Positions 1 through 9,575 of a stretch of DNA of 64,000 nt are shown here, piece by piece. The stretch comes from Thermococcus alcaliphilus (GTDB lineage: Archaea; Methanobacteriota_B; Thermococci; Thermococcales; Thermococcaceae), in NCBI RefSeq assembly GCF_024054535.1, contig NZ_JAMXLV010000023.1, positions 62,001-126,000 of the forward strand, written 5' to 3'. The position numbers and the translations under genes are program-made. A model generated the notes under the pieces. That model was not told the origin of the DNA and did not search any database. It saw only the letters and a list, made by a program, of their open reading frames with translations. The number at the start of each line of letters is the position of its first letter. Position 1 is the first letter of the stretch.

Positions 1-83
1 TCTTTAGAGGTGCGTATTGTGCGAAAATTTTTTAAAGATTAAGTAATAGTAACATAATGTTATTATAAGTATGGGTGAGAGAG

Positions 84-842
84 ATGGCTCCAAAGAGCGA
101 ACGTGGAGTTGTGGGAAGTATTTTTCGCGAGAGCATACCTAACGGATCCATCTTAACCATAGTGTACGACGCTTACTCATCTGCATGGATGCTGAGCTTT
201 GCAATACTTAAAAAAGAACTTTGGAGGAGCTTTGGAATAATATCCAACTACAACTTTCCATTTCAAGGTTTGTGCAGGGCTGCAAAGCAGGTTGGCTTGG
301 ATATTGAGAAGGAGCTCTTAAATAGTAACCTTGCCGTTATAGATGTTTTTGGCTCGAAGTACAATGTTAGGTATGAAAAGAGAAACGTGTTCTACCTCGA
401 TTCCGTCTCGCCTGAGCTCATAAATCCAAAGATAGATTTGATATACGCAGAGAACATCAAGCCCATGATAAAAGGCAGGAGAGTTATAAGGCTTATCAAC
501 ACCCTTGATGGCGCTGCTTTAATGCTTGGGGAAATGGAAACACTTAAGCTGTTAAACCAAACAATTGCCCAAAGATCTAAGGACATGCCGGATTCAATTC
601 TCATATTACCGATAAATAAGGACGTTGTCTCGCAGAAATTTATCGGATGGGTTGCGGGAGTTAGCGACTACGTTATAATAGCCTCTACGAAGCTCGATGA
701 AAGCGTTGAGGAGAAGATGTACCTTGTGAAATCTCCGGAAGAGGGCTTCACTTCCACGGTTTATCACCTGTGGATTACCGAGGAGAAAAGCCCCGAAAGG
801 TTGAAAGTGAGAAAGATAGGAGACGGCAAGCCTCAGGAGTAG
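84..842 (+). CDS. Conserved hypothetical protein, RecA/KaiC-like fold suspected
   Basis: A 252-residue soluble protein. The start at the ATG at 84 is chosen because GGTGAG lies at 74-79. I see no membrane segment and no intact Walker A. The alternation of hydrophobic strands (for example SILTIVYDAY near the N terminus and DSILILPINKD near residue 175) resembles the degenerate RecA/KaiC-like proteins common in Thermococcales, and it loosely resembles the DUF257-type protein at 33.8-34.5 kb. That relation is inference from pattern only. It lies 65 nt upstream of a racemase on the same strand. No function can be assigned. Confidence 0.6.
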   Translation: MAPKSERGVVGSIFRESIPNGSILTIVYDAYSSAWMLSFAILKKELWRSFGIISNYNFPFQGLCRAAKQVGLDIEKELLNSNLAVIDVFGSKYNVRYEKRNVFYLDSVSPELINPKIDLIYAENIKPMIKGRRVIRLINTLDGAALMLGEMETLKLLNQTIAQRSKDMPDSILILPINKDVVSQKFIGWVAGVSDYVIIASTKLDESVEEKMYLVKSPEEGFTSTVYHLWITEEKSPERLKVRKIGDGKPQE

Positions 843-907
843 ATAGTGGAATTCTTTTTCACAAAAACCTTCATAAGCTTCTGCTCTATTTTTTGCTTGG
901 TGGTGCT

Positions 908-1585
908 ATGAAGAAGATTGGAATAATAGGTGGCACAAGTCCAGAATCTACCCTCTACTACTACAAAAAATACATTGAGATTTCAAGGGAGAAGTTCGAG
1001 CCCTATTTCTTTCCGGAGCTGATAATCTACTCCATAAACTTCAAGGACTTCAAAGACAACCCCGATGGATGGGAAGGCAGAAAGAGAATTCTGATAAATG
1101 CCGCAAAGGCTCTTGAAAAGGCAGGTGCAGAGGTTATTGGAATCTCTGCAAACACTCCACACATTGTTTTTCCAGAAGTTAAGAAAGAGATAAACGCTGA
1201 AATGGTAAGCATAATCGACGCAGTCGCTGAAGAAGCAAAAAGGAGAAACCTCAAGCGGCTCCTTCTCTTGGGAACAAAAACCACGATGACAATGCCCTTT
1301 TACAAAAACGCTTTGGAGGAGAAGGGATTTGAGGTAATCGTTCCGGGAGAAGAGGAAATCGAAGAAATCAACAGGATAATCTTTGAGGAGCTGATGTTTG
1401 AAAACTTCAGAAGCAAAGGATGGCTCATTGAGCTAATTGAAAAGTACGCAAAAGGCAAAAACATTGAAGGCGTTATACTCGGCTGCACTGAGCTTCCCCT
1501 TGCAATAAAGCCGGGGGATGTGAGTGTTGAAGTTTTGGATAGTGCTGAAATTCACATGAGGGCTTTGATAGAGGCTGCTCTCTGA
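908..1585 (+). CDS. Aspartate/glutamate racemase family protein, first catalytic Cys replaced by Ala
   Basis: A 225-residue member of the cofactor-independent Asp/Glu racemase family. It starts with KIGIIGGTSPEST and carries the second-half motif GCTELPL with the usual Cys. In the first half the family motif (P)CNTxH reads SANTPH, so the first of the two catalytic cysteines is Ala. Canonical enzymes use a Cys pair to shuttle the alpha proton, so this protein is either stereo- or substrate-altered or not a racemase. Compare the canonical paralogue at 59.7 kb, which keeps both Cys. The ATG at 908 is preferred over an upstream extension because it follows GGTGCT and gives the family's usual length. 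It is convergent with the eIF2B-like gene, 1 nt away. Confidence 0.85.
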   Translation: MKKIGIIGGTSPESTLYYYKKYIEISREKFEPYFFPELIIYSINFKDFKDNPDGWEGRKRILINAAKALEKAGAEVIGISANTPHIVFPEVKKEINAEMVSIIDAVAEEAKRRNLKRLLLLGTKTTMTMPFYKNALEEKGFEVIVPGEEEIEEINRIIFEELMFENFRSKGWLIELIEKYAKGKNIEGVILGCTELPLAIKPGDVSVEVLDSAEIHMRALIEAAL

Positions 1586-1586
1586 C

Positions 1587-2414
1587 TTAAATTTCTTTTG
1601 GCGGTACGAGAATGCCGAGTTCTGTGATTATTCCCCTTATGTATTTCCAAGGTGTTGCATCGAAAAGGTAGTTCCTTATTATTGTGTGGTTTCTCTTGAA
1701 CTTCCTCTCAGTAATCTTAACATCTTCAGCTTTTGCCTCTGGATGTATTTTAAAGCTCTCCGCCGCTACGTAGAAGGGAACTCCATTGTCATGGCAGGCA
1801 AGTGCAAGCAGGTAAGTTCCTGCTTTGTTAAAAACGTACCCGTCTTTGGTTATGTTGTCAGCTCCAACCAAGGCTAAAGTTGCTTTCTTTGCAAAAAGTC
1901 CTAGCTGAGCGTCTGTTATAACCTCAAAAGGTATCTCAAGTTCTTCAAGCTTTTTGGCAAGGAATAATCCTTCATAATCTGGTTCGCTCTCGGTTAAGAT
2001 TACCTTGAAGCTCTTCCCCTTCTCCTTGGCTTTCTTTAATATCTCAAAAACTGTCGAGGAATAAGAGTGAGTGATTATTACTTCATTCTGATCTATCAGC
2101 TCACTTCCAATGTTCCCGATTTCTCGCTTTGCCTCTTCACTCAGCTTTATGAACTCCTCTGCTTTTGCCTTAATGAACTCTGGATCTGCGGTTATTGGCA
2201 TGAACCTCACCAGATTGTATAGGGATGCCATGGTGGGGTTCACGTTGAGGATTTCAACTCCGAGTTCCTTGAGCTTTTCAACCAACTCTTCCCCTTCAAA
2301 CCTCTCCGCGAGCAGTATGTAAGCCTTAGCTCCCATTTTTGCCAGATATGACGCTCCATGGATTTTTTCTTCACTCATTTCTTTTAGGAGCTCTTCTATT
2401 TCTTCGGGAAGCAT
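1587..2414 (-). CDS. eIF2B alpha/beta/delta family protein (translation factor-like or sugar-phosphate isomerase-like)
   Basis: A 275-residue protein of the eIF2B alpha/beta/delta superfamily. Visible signatures are HSYSSTV (residues about 117-123), TESEPDYEG, GADNITKDG and NKAGTYLLAL followed by AAESFKIHP. These are the substrate-pocket motifs shared by eIF2B subunits, methylthioribose-1-phosphate isomerase and ribose-1,5-bisphosphate isomerase. A second family member, much closer to the isomerase, lies at the right edge of the window, so this one is more likely the aIF2B-like paralogue. The substrate is not decidable from sequence. The start ATG at 2414 follows GTGGTAC. It is divergent from the gene at 2537. 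Confidence 0.85.
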   Translation of the reverse strand: MLPEEIEELLKEMSEEKIHGASYLAKMGAKAYILLAERFEGEELVEKLKELGVEILNVNPTMASLYNLVRFMPITADPEFIKAKAEEFIKLSEEAKREIGNIGSELIDQNEVIITHSYSSTVFEILKKAKEKGKSFKVILTESEPDYEGLFLAKKLEELEIPFEVITDAQLGLFAKKATLALVGADNITKDGYVFNKAGTYLLALACHDNGVPFYVAAESFKIHPEAKAEDVKITERKFKRNHTIIRNYLFDATPWKYIRGIITELGILVPPKEI

Positions 2415-2536
2415 TGTACCACTCCACTTTCCTTTTTTCTTTAAGCTTTAAAAGATTTTTTCGCCTTTGCAACCCTTTTTAAATTTTTCCGAGAAGACTT
2501 ATTAATCCTAAGGTTGAGGTTCTAACGGTGGTGTGA

Positions 2537-3220
2537 ATGAAATACAGCGAGCTAAGTGACAGGGTGAAGGGAGTTTACTCAAGAATAAGGATGCTTGATG
2601 ATTACCATTGGGACATTTATGAAGACAAAATAGTGGGCTACCACAGAAAGAGCAGACTCCCAGTTAGGATAAAACTCGCGGAAAGTAAAGAAGAAGCTGA
2701 GAAATTAAGCGAAGAGAAAGAGGAGTATGGGATAGACATTGCAGTTCTTCCCGATAATGGAACTTTTTACATAAAGAACGGCACTTTCATACTTTCGGAT
2801 AGATTTTTAAAAGCTACGTTAATGGATATTCACGACCATATCGTCTGGGGAGGATTTAAAGTCGTCGAGAGGGATGGAAAGCTCGTTCAAGAAGATTTTT
2901 ACGAATATCTGGGCGGACTTTTAGTTAGGCATTTGAAGAACAACATGATGAACGGTCAGGATTACGTTTTCTGGCAGTTCTACAAGTGTGAAAAATGTGG
3001 AAAATACGTCGATATAGAGAGCGTCCCCGAACATCTAGCTAAACACGGGATTAGTGTTGCAGAAAAAGACAGCGAAGAGTACGAGATATTCGAGCTGAAC
3101 TTCCTTGAAGGAAAAGTATTCAACAAATTTGGAGAGGAAGTCCCACAAAGCAAGTTTGCCCCAGAATCACAGGCTTTCCTGAAGGAAATGCTTGGTGAGC
3201 CAAAAGCTCAAGAAGAGTGA
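2537..3220 (+). CDS. TBP-interacting protein TIP26-like, putative
   Basis: A 227-residue acidic protein of about 26 kDa. It has a mixed alpha/beta N-terminal part and a zinc-finger-like site [21 protein letters not shown] near residues 153-173 (CxxC followed by HxxxH). Size, opening ([15 protein letters not shown]) and this site agree with my memory of the Thermococcus TBP-interacting protein TIP26, which modulates TBP binding at promoters. That assignment rests on recall, not on an alignment. The ATG at 2537 follows GGTGGTGTG. It is a single gene with its own promoter region in the AT-rich gap at 2415-2536, divergent from the eIF2B-like gene. Confidence 0.55.
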   Translation: MKYSELSDRVKGVYSRIRMLDDYHWDIYEDKIVGYHRKSRLPVRIKLAESKEEAEKLSEEKEEYGIDIAVLPDNGTFYIKNGTFILSDRFLKATLMDIHDHIVWGGFKVVERDGKLVQEDFYEYLGGLLVRHLKNNMMNGQDYVFWQFYKCEKCGKYVDIESVPEHLAKHGISVAEKDSEEYEIFELNFLEGKVFNKFGEEVPQSKFAPESQAFLKEMLGEPKAQEE

Positions 3221-3270
3221 ATCTTTTCTTTTCTCTTCTTAACTTGAAAATAAAGTTAATAGAAGAGGAA

Positions 3271-5145
3271 TCATCCTCTGAACCTCGGCCTCATGCTTAC
3301 AAGCAGCGGCAATGGCCTTGGTTTGTAGGGGAACCCTTCTGTTTTCTGCTTTATCTCTTTTATTAAGTCTTCAATGTGCATCTCATACTGTCCGCCTTCT
3401 CTTTTTCTGACGGTGATTACTCCCATTCTCTTTTCGTTTTCACCGACGACAACTATGTAGGGTATCCATTCTTTCTCTGCTTCCCTTATCTTTTTGTTAA
3501 GTCTTTCATTTCTATCGTCGACATCGGCTCTTATCTTTGCCCCTTCGAGCTTTCCAGCAACGTAGAGGGCATAATCGAGGTACTTATCGCTAACGGGGAT
3601 AACTCTAACCTGAATTGGACTTAGCCAGAGCGGATACATGGGCTTTTTGCCTTGCTTTATGAGCTTTGCTTGCTTTTCAAGTATAGCGTACATCACTCTC
3701 TCTATTGCCCCACTCGGCGAGCAGTGGAGGATTAGTGGATACTTTTCTTCCCCGTTCTCGTCGTAGTATGTTATTCCAAATCTTTGGGCGTTTTCCACAT
3801 CTATCTGCACCGTACTTAGGGCAGCAGCCTTGTCGAGGTTATCGACGAAGTTGAACTCGAACTTGAGGATGAAGTAGAAGAACCTTTGCTTCCACATCTC
3901 GATTAAGACGGGCTTTCCGATTATCCTTGCGAGCTCTACTATGAAGTCCTTGTTTTCATTCCAGAAGTCTTCTGTGAATCTTATTGCCACTTCATAATCT
4001 TCCGGAGTTAATCCAACTCCCTTGAGGACTTCCATACTGAGCTTATACTGCTTCTTGAACTCTTCCATTGCCTGCTGTAGGTCTTTAGCTACCGTGTGCA
4101 TATCGGGCATTGTAAATGCCCTAAGCCTTCTCAGGCCAGAGAGCTCACCGCGTTTTTCTCTTCTAAATGAATACCTCGTGAGTTCATACATTCTAAGCGG
4201 CAGGTGGCGATAGCTGATTGTGGCGTCCTTCTTTATGAGGAACTGACCAAAACAGGCTGCAAATCTGAGGAAGAACTTCTTATCACCGCTTTTTACTATG
4301 TACTGCCTTGCTGGAAATCTGTTGAGGTACTTCTCAAGGGCTGGGTGCTCGAAGTCATACATAATTGGCGTTTCAACTTCCATTGCTCCATATTCAATAA
4401 CCTTTTCCGTTACATAGTTCTCAAGAAGGGACTTTATGAGCCTTCCCTTTGGATAGTAGCGGAGGTTTCCAGGGTCGCTGCCTTCCTCATAGTCCACAAG
4501 CTCCTGTTCGAGCATTATCTTAACGTGAGGAGGTTCTTCCGTTGCGACTCTGCTCTTGCTTATCTCATAGTTTGCAAACTTTCTGAGGTTTTCATAGCCA
4601 GAGAAGTCAAACTTGTCCACCTCGATGAGCTCTCCCTCTGGTGTGAGGATGTACCAGTAGCTGACGAGCTCCTCTTCTTTCTTGAGGGCCTCTGGTACCT
4701 CTTCCTCCTTCTTTGCTTCACCCGGTATAATTGTCCTTGAAAGCTCCGCGAGGGGGTGACCCTTACAGCTGAGCTTGAATGCCTTGTAATAGCCAAAAGG
4801 TGCTCTCTTAACGTTGTAACCCTTCTCTTTAAGCTTTTCTTCGATCTCCTTGAGTATCTTTAATGCAATGTCTGGAGAACCAAGCTCGCTACTTAGATGG
4901 GCGAAGGGATAAACGAAAATGTTCTTTGTTTTTACCTGAGAAGCAACGTCCTCTATCTCTTTAACAGCCTTTTCAACAACTTCCTTCGGGTTTTGCTCAT
5001 CTACCTTCTCCACGCTTATAAAGGCAGCAAGAACCTCTTCAAGCCTGCCTTTTTTCTGTTCTTCGCTTATCTCCTCGGGTTTTTTTAGGGCTTTATCCTT
5101 TACCTCATACTCGAGGTAGTCACTGTGTATCAGGAGCATTCTCAT
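3271..5145 (-). CDS. thrS: Threonyl-tRNA synthetase, archaeal type
   Basis: A 624-residue class II synthetase that charges tRNA-Thr. The N-terminal ~140 residues ([15 protein letters not shown]...) are the archaeal D-aminoacyl-tRNA deacylase-like editing domain, which removes mischarged Ser. The catalytic core follows, with motif 2-like [17 protein letters not shown] near residues 345-361 and a C-terminal anticodon-binding domain ([16 protein letters not shown] onward). Length matches the archaeal family. The start at 5145 is fixed by GAGGTGGTG just upstream. It is transcribed alone and divergently from csl4. No substitutions in key regions were noticed. Confidence 0.96.
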   Translation of the reverse strand: MRMLLIHSDYLEYEVKDKALKKPEEISEEQKKGRLEEVLAAFISVEKVDEQNPKEVVEKAVKEIEDVASQVKTKNIFVYPFAHLSSELGSPDIALKILKEIEEKLKEKGYNVKRAPFGYYKAFKLSCKGHPLAELSRTIIPGEAKKEEEVPEALKKEEELVSYWYILTPEGELIEVDKFDFSGYENLRKFANYEISKSRVATEEPPHVKIMLEQELVDYEEGSDPGNLRYYPKGRLIKSLLENYVTEKVIEYGAMEVETPIMYDFEHPALEKYLNRFPARQYIVKSGDKKFFLRFAACFGQFLIKKDATISYRHLPLRMYELTRYSFRREKRGELSGLRRLRAFTMPDMHTVAKDLQQAMEEFKKQYKLSMEVLKGVGLTPEDYEVAIRFTEDFWNENKDFIVELARIIGKPVLIEMWKQRFFYFILKFEFNFVDNLDKAAALSTVQIDVENAQRFGITYYDENGEEKYPLILHCSPSGAIERVMYAILEKQAKLIKQGKKPMYPLWLSPIQVRVIPVSDKYLDYALYVAGKLEGAKIRADVDDRNERLNKKIREAEKEWIPYIVVVGENEKRMGVITVRKREGGQYEMHIEDLIKEIKQKTEGFPYKPRPLPLLVSMRPRFRG

Positions 5146-5267
5146 TTATATCACCACCTCATTCTACTTGGCAAAACTACATAAAAGTTGCCATCAACCT
5201 TTTTATAGCCTTTCCTCATCCATAAACTTAAAAGTTCAGAATAGCTAAGTTTAGTGGTGGTGAGTGG

Positions 5268-5867
5268 ATGGATAAAAAAGAAAAGAAAAGGGTAAAAGAT
5301 GGAGATATAGTTCTTCCAGGGGATTATCTTGGGGTTATCGAGGAGTTTCTTCCTGGTGAGGGTATAATAGAGGAGAATGGAGAGCTGTATGCGGCAAGAG
5401 CTGGAAGAGTAAGGATAAACCCCGAAAAGATTGAAATATCCGTGGAGCCATTAACAGATACTCCACCCCTCCCACAGGTGGGGGATGTTGTAATAGCGAG
5501 GGTTATTGAAGTAAAACCACAAGCCGCCATAGTTCAGCTGCTTAGAATTGAGGGTAGAAAGGGGTACAGAGAGATAGCAACGTCAAAACTTGCTGGAATA
5601 CATATCTCTCAAGTTAGGGATGGATATGTGGAGTCAATGAGCAACGAGTTCAAAATCGGAGACATTGTTAGGGCGAGGGTATTAACGAATGAGAAGAGCC
5701 CTATACAGCTCACCACAAAGGGTTCTGATTTGGGAGTAGTCTATGCCCTCTGTTCTTCATGCAGGACTCCTCTAGTGAGGAGGGGAAACGTGCTCATATG
5801 TCCAAAATGCGGGAGAACAGAGACAAGAAAGCTTTCAACATACTATAGAAAGCTGAAGCTGGAGTAA
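5268..5867 (+). CDS. csl4: Exosome complex RNA-binding protein Csl4
   Basis: A 199-residue cap subunit of the archaeal exosome, which docks RNA on the Rrp41/Rrp42 ring. It has an N-terminal barrel (GDIVLPGDYLGVIEEF), a central S1 domain (VGDVVIARVIEVKPQAAIVQL, about residues 72-150) and a C-terminal zinc ribbon with CSSC and CPKC near residues 165-182. The gene begins a cluster csl4 - DUF2067 - rpo11 - RNase III-like in which spacing is 10 nt or overlapping, so it is probably co-transcribed. The start ATG follows GGTGGTGAG. Confidence 0.93.
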   Translation: MDKKEKKRVKDGDIVLPGDYLGVIEEFLPGEGIIEENGELYAARAGRVRINPEKIEISVEPLTDTPPLPQVGDVVIARVIEVKPQAAIVQLLRIEGRKGYREIATSKLAGIHISQVRDGYVESMSNEFKIGDIVRARVLTNEKSPIQLTTKGSDLGVVYALCSSCRTPLVRRGNVLICPKCGRTETRKLSTYYRKLKLE

Positions 5868-5877
5868 GGTGTAGAAA

Positions 5878-6507
5878 ATGAAAGCCAAGAAGGTTATGGT
5901 TATTCACGTTAAAGATGACATTGAAAAGGAGGAACTCATGAAAGAGCTGCAGAAACTCGAACTTCCCGCCTTTATTTACGTTCATGGCAAATTAAACTCC
6001 CTTAAAATAAACATCCAAGGAACCAAGGACGAGATAAGAGAAGCCATGCAGAAGGTCAGGGACATTCATCAGAGGGTACGCTCTCGCTTGTATCCAGACA
6101 GGAGGGGATTTTACCAATACAATATTGATGATATCTTCAGAGAAGCTGGAACTAGTGTTTCGGTTCCTATTCTTTTAAAGACCCTTGAGCTTCTTGGGGA
6201 AAAGGCTGAGCTTAGGGACAATAGACTTATAAGCTCCCTTCCGTGGAATGAGATTGTAGAACTAACTAAAAAACTCGGGGAAGCATTAAGCGAGGTAGCT
6301 TTACAGACCACAAGGCAAATAAGGGAAGTTGTGCTGCCTGTAGCTATAGCTTTTGAACTTGAGCCGGAGGAGGTTTTGGATATAGCCCTTGAACTGGGGG
6401 TTGCGGAGTATAAGGAGGATAAATTTAAATATGAACTCATCAAGAATAAGGAGCAAGCCCTGGAGATAATGTTGAAAAAACTAACAGGTGAGGAAAATGA
6501 AGATTGA
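5878..6507 (+). CDS. DUF2067 family protein
   Basis: A 209-residue protein that I recognise as the archaeal DUF2067 family by sequence pattern and by its usual place between csl4 and rpo11. The N-terminal ~65 residues alternate strands and helices ([17 protein letters not shown]). A basic patch ([17 protein letters not shown]) and a helical C-terminal half follow. There are no catalytic motifs. Its position in an RNA-processing and transcription operon suggests an RNA-related role, which is inference. Its 3' end overlaps the start of rpo11 by 11 nt, indicating translational coupling. Confidence 0.8.
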   Translation: MKAKKVMVIHVKDDIEKEELMKELQKLELPAFIYVHGKLNSLKINIQGTKDEIREAMQKVRDIHQRVRSRLYPDRRGFYQYNIDDIFREAGTSVSVPILLKTLELLGEKAELRDNRLISSLPWNEIVELTKKLGEALSEVALQTTRQIREVVLPVAIAFELEPEEVLDIALELGVAEYKEDKFKYELIKNKEQALEIMLKKLTGEENED

Positions 6508-6784
6508 AGTCATAAAGCGTGAAGAGAACCTGCTCGAATTTTATCTTGTGGGGGAAGATCACACATTTGCAAACTTACTCAATGAAGTGCTTCATGAAAA
6601 CAAACACGTCACATTTGCTGCATACACCATAGAGCACCCAGTTCTCATGGCAAGAAAGCCGAGGTTCAGAGTTGCCACCGATGGAAAAATAACCCCCGAA
6701 AAGGCTTTAGAAGAAGCTGCTCAGAAGATCTTTGATAGGGCAAAAGAGGTCCTTGAGGCTTGGGAGAAGGCGATAAAGGAGTAA
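6497..6784 (+). CDS. rpo11: DNA-directed RNA polymerase subunit L (Rpo11)
   Basis: A 95-residue subunit equivalent to eukaryotic Rpb11 and the alpha N-terminal dimerisation fold. It pairs with Rpo3 in RNA polymerase assembly. The family signature [18 protein letters not shown] lies at residues about 21-38, and IEHPVL follows. The ATG at 6497 is preferred over the GTG at 6488 because the AGGTGAGG ribosome binding site (6486-6493) overlaps that GTG. It overlaps the end of the DUF2067 gene. Confidence 0.96.
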   Translation: MKIEVIKREENLLEFYLVGEDHTFANLLNEVLHENKHVTFAAYTIEHPVLMARKPRFRVATDGKITPEKALEEAAQKIFDRAKEVLEAWEKAIKE

Positions 6785-6813
6785 CCTCCTTTTTAATTTT
6801 GAGAGGGTAAAGA

Positions 6814-7200
6814 ATGGAGTATTCCATGGACTTTAACGATAAGAATCTCTCAAAGTTTGGGGATTCGCTTGTTAATTTTATCTTTTCTCTCGCCTTAAGT
6901 GAGTACCTTGGCTATCCCAGTGCTGGGAGAGTACCCAATGCATCACTGAGCATTGCCCTTGAGAAGGCCAAGCTCTTAAGTTATGTGCCACCAAGAACAG
7001 ACAAACACGGAAGAGGTGATATTGCCGAGGCAATTTTAGCCTACGCTTGGCTTGAGAAGAAAATAACCATAGATGAAGCTGTATCAATTCTCAAGCGGAA
7101 TTTTACTCCAGATGTTCTCCACCCTTCTAGAAAGAAAGAAGTGATTGGCAATGCTTTTGGAGAGCTTTTAAAGATAATAAAAGAGAGACTAGGGCTTTAA
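6814..7200 (+). CDS. Small ribonuclease III family protein
   Basis: A 128-residue protein containing only an RNase III catalytic-like domain. Motif 1 is LSKFGDSLVNFIFSLALSEYL (about residues 11-31), and the second acidic motif is HGRGDIAEAILAYAWLE (about residues 67-83). There is no double-stranded RNA-binding domain, as in bacterial Mini-III. It therefore probably acts as a dimer on structured RNA; the substrate is unknown. It follows rpo11 by 29 nt and is probably in the same operon. A second Met five codons in is an alternative start. It is convergent with, and overlaps by 4 nt, the next gene. Confidence 0.78.
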   Translation: MEYSMDFNDKNLSKFGDSLVNFIFSLALSEYLGYPSAGRVPNASLSIALEKAKLLSYVPPRTDKHGRGDIAEAILAYAWLEKKITIDEAVSILKRNFTPDVLHPSRKKEVIGNAFGELLKIIKERLGL

Positions 7201-8003
7201 ATGCTGGTGAGGATTTCTATCAATCCCCTCTTTGAGGGAAGCTTTGCGAAAGTGTCGGGATCTTTGACTTTGAGCAATAACGGCACATCACCGAAAAGCT
7301 TTAGCACTTTTCCGAAGGGGATTTTTCCTTCTCCAGGCATCAGGTGAAGGTCTCCAACGCCGTATGCCAGGGCATCCTCTGGCTCTACCTGTGGGAAGAG
7401 CTTTCCGAAGTTATCGTGAATCATAAGGATTATCGTCTTATCTGTACCGAGCTTTACATCTTCCAAGAATCTGCTTTCGTCTCCTTGAGCACTTAAAAAA
7501 GCATGCCCTAAATCAAGGGCAAAGCCTACGTTTTCTCTATTAACGCTTTCAACAACATAGAGAGTGTCTTTAACGCTGTAGGTGTTTTCGAGGGCAATCT
7601 TAATTCCAAAGTTCTCTGCCATTTCAGCCAGCTGTTGAAGGGCTTCTATCTCTAGATCAAGCCTTCCAGTGCGGCCGCTTTGCATGACCACTATCTTTGA
7701 GCCGAGCTTTATTGCTACATCCATTATTGCTTTGGCTACCTTGAAATGTCTGGTGTAGTATACGCTGTCTCTCAAATTCACTGAGGTGGGCATTCTAATT
7801 GTGTAGTTTATTCCAACTCCCCTTAGAGCATTTTCTATTGAGCGCAAGTTCTTTTCTATTACCTGTCCGTTTTTTATTAAGCCAAGTGTATGGGGGAATA
7901 TCTGGACAAAATCATAATCTTTAATCTTCAGCTCTGCCAAAACTGAGGGCAGACCCTTCCCTTTGTTCACAAAATGGGGATAAACACTTACTCCTATCTC
8001 CAT
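7197..8003 (-). CDS. Xylose isomerase-like TIM barrel protein (sugar-phosphate isomerase / endonuclease IV superfamily)
   Basis: A 268-residue TIM barrel of the AP endonuclease 2 superfamily. Barrel-strand motifs include DFVQIFPHTLG, KIVVMQSGRTG, IALENTYS (metal-ligand Glu) and FALDLGHAF (Asp and His ligands). It ends with LHLMPGEGKIPFGKVL, typical of the superfamily. It could be a sugar isomerase/epimerase or a divergent endonuclease IV. The incomplete match to endonuclease IV metal sites makes the first more likely. It is a single gene; the ATG at 8003 follows GGTGTAAG. Confidence 0.75.
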   Translation of the reverse strand: MEIGVSVYPHFVNKGKGLPSVLAELKIKDYDFVQIFPHTLGLIKNGQVIEKNLRSIENALRGVGINYTIRMPTSVNLRDSVYYTRHFKVAKAIMDVAIKLGSKIVVMQSGRTGRLDLEIEALQQLAEMAENFGIKIALENTYSVKDTLYVVESVNRENVGFALDLGHAFLSAQGDESRFLEDVKLGTDKTIILMIHDNFGKLFPQVEPEDALAYGVGDLHLMPGEGKIPFGKVLKLFGDVPLLLKVKDPDTFAKLPSKRGLIEILTSI

Positions 8004-8090
8004 GTCTTACACCTTTTTCTGCTTTTGCTAGAGATTATGGAAACACCAAATTTAAAAGTTTCCAAAGCCATTTCACTTTAGGTGATTCTG

Positions 8091-9095
8091 ATGGAGAGAG
8101 AAATATGGAAGTATCTCAGCTTTATCCTCACGCTCCTTCTAGCGTTAGCAACGGTTGCGGGAGTTCTTCTTTATACTCAAAACGCTGAACTGCAGAGAGC
8201 TCTTCAAGAGAAGAATTTTACGGTGGTTTACAACGAAACGGTAAAGGAGGTAGAGAGCAACGCCACGTTAGCCCTTCAAGCAAAAATAGAAGAGTTGCAA
8301 AGGGAAATTGAATATCTCAAAAGCCAGATGAGAGGAAATGTGAGCGAAGAAACCAATGTAACCGTGGCAATACTTCCCATTATGGGCCCAATTGATGAAA
8401 CCACCGCTTTGGATGTAATTTCCAAAATTAGAGAGATAAGAAAAGATGACAACATCAAAGGGGTTGTTCTGTGGATTGAAAGTCCCGGAGGTTATGTAGG
8501 GCCGGTTATAACCATTTACAAAGAGCTGAAAAAACTATCGTATGAAAAGCCGATAGTTGCTTATACCGGAGGCATGGCTGCTTCAGGAGGTTATTTCCTT
8601 GCGTGTGCCGCTGATAAGATAATAGCCGATCCCCTTGCCGAGGTTGGGAGCATTGGCGTTCTTTACGTCCACTATAACCTGGAGCAAAACTACGCTCAAA
8701 ACGGCATCAAGGTGAATGTGTTCAAGACGGGTAAATACAAAGACATGGGTGCGGAGTGGAGAGACCTCACGGATGAGGAAAGAGAGATGATAAAGAGGAC
8801 AATAAATACATACTTTGAGTATTTCCTCCAAGTTGTTAGCGAGGGAAGAAAGCTCGACATGAACACGACGAAGAAATACGGTGACGGAAGGGTGTGGTTT
8901 GCAAGCGATGTTAAGGGCACTCTGATTGACGACACCGGTGACCTGGACTATGCAATAAAAATCCTTGAAGGCATTATCGGCGTAAAGAGTGCAAATGTTG
9001 TGCTTTATGATGCCCAAAAGACAGACTTTGGTATTTATGAGAGCTCTTCACTCTATATGCCTCCCAATTACATCGCCTCCTATATACGGAGGTGA
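8091..9095 (+). CDS. sppA: Signal peptide peptidase SppA (S49 family)
   Basis: A 334-residue membrane-anchored serine protease that degrades signal peptides left after secretion. One N-terminal membrane segment (residues about 8-28) is followed by a coiled-coil-like stretch (AKIEELQREIEYLKSQ) and the catalytic domain. The nucleophile Ser lies in GGMAASGGYFLA (about residue 165), and the general-base Lys in TGKYKDMG about 52 residues later, the spacing of the S49 Ser/Lys dyad. Start ATG 8091 is chosen over GTG 8082 because GGTGAT at 8081-8086 is the ribosome binding site. Its stop overlaps the ribosome binding site of the next gene. Confidence 0.93.
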   Translation: MEREIWKYLSFILTLLLALATVAGVLLYTQNAELQRALQEKNFTVVYNETVKEVESNATLALQAKIEELQREIEYLKSQMRGNVSEETNVTVAILPIMGPIDETTALDVISKIREIRKDDNIKGVVLWIESPGGYVGPVITIYKELKKLSYEKPIVAYTGGMAASGGYFLACAADKIIADPLAEVGSIGVLYVHYNLEQNYAQNGIKVNVFKTGKYKDMGAEWRDLTDEEREMIKRTINTYFEYFLQVVSEGRKLDMNTTKKYGDGRVWFASDVKGTLIDDTGDLDYAIKILEGIIGVKSANVVLYDAQKTDFGIYESSSLYMPPNYIASYIRR

Positions 9096-9100
9096 TGCGG

Positions 9101-9571
9101 ATGCAGTGTGAAGAGCACCTTGAGGTGTTTGAGAACGGCTTTGAAGACGGAAAATTTAACCTGAGAATTGAATACTACGGGGGAGATGCGAGAAAAGTTT
9201 TGCTGTCTATCATCTATGAGCTTTATCAGCCTATATATGGCAGCGAATACGTGTATCCCTTTGAATGTGCCAAGGAGTTTTGGAGAATCTTTATGGATTA
9301 CAGTGAAGTTGTTCCAGAAGAGCTTAGATTGAGCAAGCCCAAGTTCATTAACCAGGCTTTGATTGATAGGGCGGAGAGTCTACTAAAGGAGATAGAGGCT
9401 CCAGAGGATGTGAAAGGCCTTATTGACATCAAGAGTGCAGAGATATACAAGCTAAAGGATGGGCTTTTGATCGTTGGGAAAAATTTCTTGCTTGATGAAG
9501 CTAGAAAAACCCTGTTTGTATTTAACAAACCACAGGCTAAGGATTTAATCCTCAAATACCTTAGGAGATGA
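9101..9571 (+). CDS. Conserved hypothetical protein
   Basis: A 156-residue soluble alpha/beta protein, acidic, without membrane segments or recognised catalytic motifs. The start at 9101 follows GGAGGTGATG (9089-9098), which overlaps the sppA stop. It sits in a tight row with sppA and the AI-2E-type membrane protein (4 nt gap), so it is probably co-transcribed with them. A link to membrane quality control would be a guess from context only. Confidence 0.7.
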   Translation: MQCEEHLEVFENGFEDGKFNLRIEYYGGDARKVLLSIIYELYQPIYGSEYVYPFECAKEFWRIFMDYSEVVPEELRLSKPKFINQALIDRAESLLKEIEAPEDVKGLIDIKSAEIYKLKDGLLIVGKNFLLDEARKTLFVFNKPQAKDLILKYLRR

Positions 9572-9575
9572 TTGC

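Noticed and set aside
4204-4740. 178-residue plus-strand open frame inside thrS
   Set aside because: Antisense shadow of a conserved synthetase region.
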